Virus record (IMG/VR): IMGVR_UViG_3300037247_001116
Location: 38,659-102,658 of that record
DNA: 64,000 nt
DNA from: a virus
Strand: one strand, 5' to 3'
Under the pieces are notes generated by a model. That model ran no database searches, was not told the origin of the DNA, and was given only the letters and a program-made list of their open reading frames with translations. The translations under genes were made by a program, and so were the position numbers. Of this stretch, positions 63,185 to 64,000 are shown in pieces. Every line of letters starts with the position of its first letter. Positions within the stretch are counted from its first letter, which is position 1.

Positions 63185-64000
63185 TTCTTCTCCTTCTTTG
63201 GTCTACCTCTTCCGCGTTTCTTAGGTTTTCCTTCTTTTGCTAATTTTTTCAATTCTTTTTTAGCTTCTTTTACATCAATACCTGCCTCTTCAAGATCATC
63301 AATTGATTCTTTCACCATGTCAATCACTTTACTTTTCTTTTCTCCCGTACCAATTAAAGTAGGCTCGCCTCGTGCAGATGGTTGAGGCTCTTTGAACCCT
63401 GTTTCAAAATAAAAGGGAAGATGGATGTCTTCGCCCTCTCTTACCGAATCGCTGATATGACTCTTAACCATTTTTAAAACACAATCAAACCCTAAAACTG
63501 TTGTGACTGTTTTCTTGTGTTTTGTGCCATCAGGAGCAATTATTTCTTTCTTCTCTTTCTTAGTAGGTGCATCAGCTTTTTGTCCTTTTCTTGAAAACGT
63601 ACAAATACTCATCCAATGTTTTAAAGCATTACCACCACTTAGATCTGCAAAGGCAAAGAACCCACCTAAATTCTGTCTTACCTGTCCGATAAGATATACA
63701 GCCATCTTAGCATTGAATACATCGGCAGAAGTAACTCTAAAGAACTTTCCTAATTTTCTAGCCAACAATGCCATCTCATCATTCTCAATCGATTTCTTTT
63801 TGCCCTTCTTCGTTTCTTGTTCCCCTTTAGGACTCATTGCCTGAATACTATCAACGACAACCAGATCGGCGACTTTATCAACAGCCATCTTTTTTATCGA
63901 ATCCATCGCCTCCTCCGCCGTCACAATAGTTTGTGACAAAACCAGTTCATCCAGATTTACTCCCATAGATTTTGCCCGTTCCTTATCAAACTTTCTTTCC
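63181..64000 (-). CDS. RecA-like recombinase, cut by window edge
   Basis: 273 codons remain; the frame stays open past base 64000, so the ATG at 63966 is probably internal. VADLVVVDSIQAMSPKGE is the Walker B / post-B stretch of RecA/UvsX proteins. YLIGQVRQNLGG and GGNALKHWMS fit the following strands and the L2-type loop. The C-terminal tail is Lys/Gly-rich (GKPKKRGRGRPKK). The P-loop should lie right of the window. It works in strand exchange with the Rad50/Mre11 and polymerase genes. Confidence 0.85.
   Translation of the reverse strand, partial: ERKFDKERAKSMGVNLDELVLSQTIVTAEEAMDSIKKMAVDKVADLVVVDSIQAMSPKGEQETKKGKKKSIENDEMALLARKLGKFFRVTSADVFNAKMAVYLIGQVRQNLGGFFAFADLSGGNALKHWMSICTFSRKGQKADAPTKKEKKEIIAPDGTKHKKTVTTVLGFDCVLKMVKSHISDSVREGEDIHLPFYFETGFKEPQPSARGEPTLIGTGEKKSKVIDMVKESIDDLEEAGIDVKEAKKELKKLAKEGKPKKRGRGRPKKEKK

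Noticed and set aside
1-64000. CRISPR array or diversity-generating retroelement
   Set aside because: No regularly spaced direct repeats and no reverse transcriptase were found in any frame.

Overview
The window is part of a tailed double-stranded DNA phage genome (Caudoviricetes, siphovirus-like). It runs off both ends inside genes. The DNA is AT-rich, genes are packed with ATGA or TAATG overlaps, Shine-Dalgarno sites of the AGGAG type are common, and the standard bacterial code is used. Host identity cannot be read from the sequence. I see a large terminase, portal, capsid, tail tube and tape measure but no contractile sheath, which argues for a long non-contractile tail. I did not find an integrase, endolysin, rRNA, tRNA or CRISPR array in this stretch.

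Layout. Positions 1-1155 hold very small plus-strand genes, starting with the tail of a homing endonuclease. Positions 1156-1565 are a gene-free control region with two convergent sigma70-like promoters and a terminator, which may bound a small RNA. Positions 1566-35256 are the plus-strand virion module: packaging (putative TerS, an HNH endonuclease, TerL), portal fused to a ChaB-like domain, fibre and LamG genes placed unusually between portal and capsid, protease with a nested scaffold, major capsid protein, further fibre and beta-helix genes, connectors, tail terminator, tail tube, chaperones, tape measure, and tail-tip proteins. At 35253-35256 the plus and minus gene sets meet with stop codons overlapping by 4 nt.

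Positions 35253-64000 are all minus strand. From right to left they carry a RecA-like recombinase, a PD-(D/E)XK-like nuclease, a family B DNA polymerase and an HNH-NUMOD1 endonuclease. These are followed by host-envelope genes (a trypsin-like membrane protease and an MgtC-like protein), an HTH-phosphoesterase, and an Mre11/Rad50-like nuclease whose ATPase is split into two distant genes. Next comes a surface-sugar cassette (MptE/GT42-like protein, DUF2284-like protein, SDR, TagD-like cytidylyltransferase, two LicD-type proteins, GT2 and GT4-like domains). The module ends with a site-2 protease and a BCS1-like AAA ATPase. Many short genes of unknown function lie between.

Regulation. Four promoters share CTTGACA-N14-TG-N-TATACTT: one forward at 1286, one reverse at 1515, and two reverse at 39917 and 59123. 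The last two lie across the 3' ends of coding genes. The most notable biology is the phospho-alcohol/glycan cassette at 38.8-48.2 kb, the split Rad50 with its Mre11 partner, the pair of membrane proteases that resembles regulated intramembrane proteolysis, and the candidate small-RNA control region near 1.3-1.5 kb.
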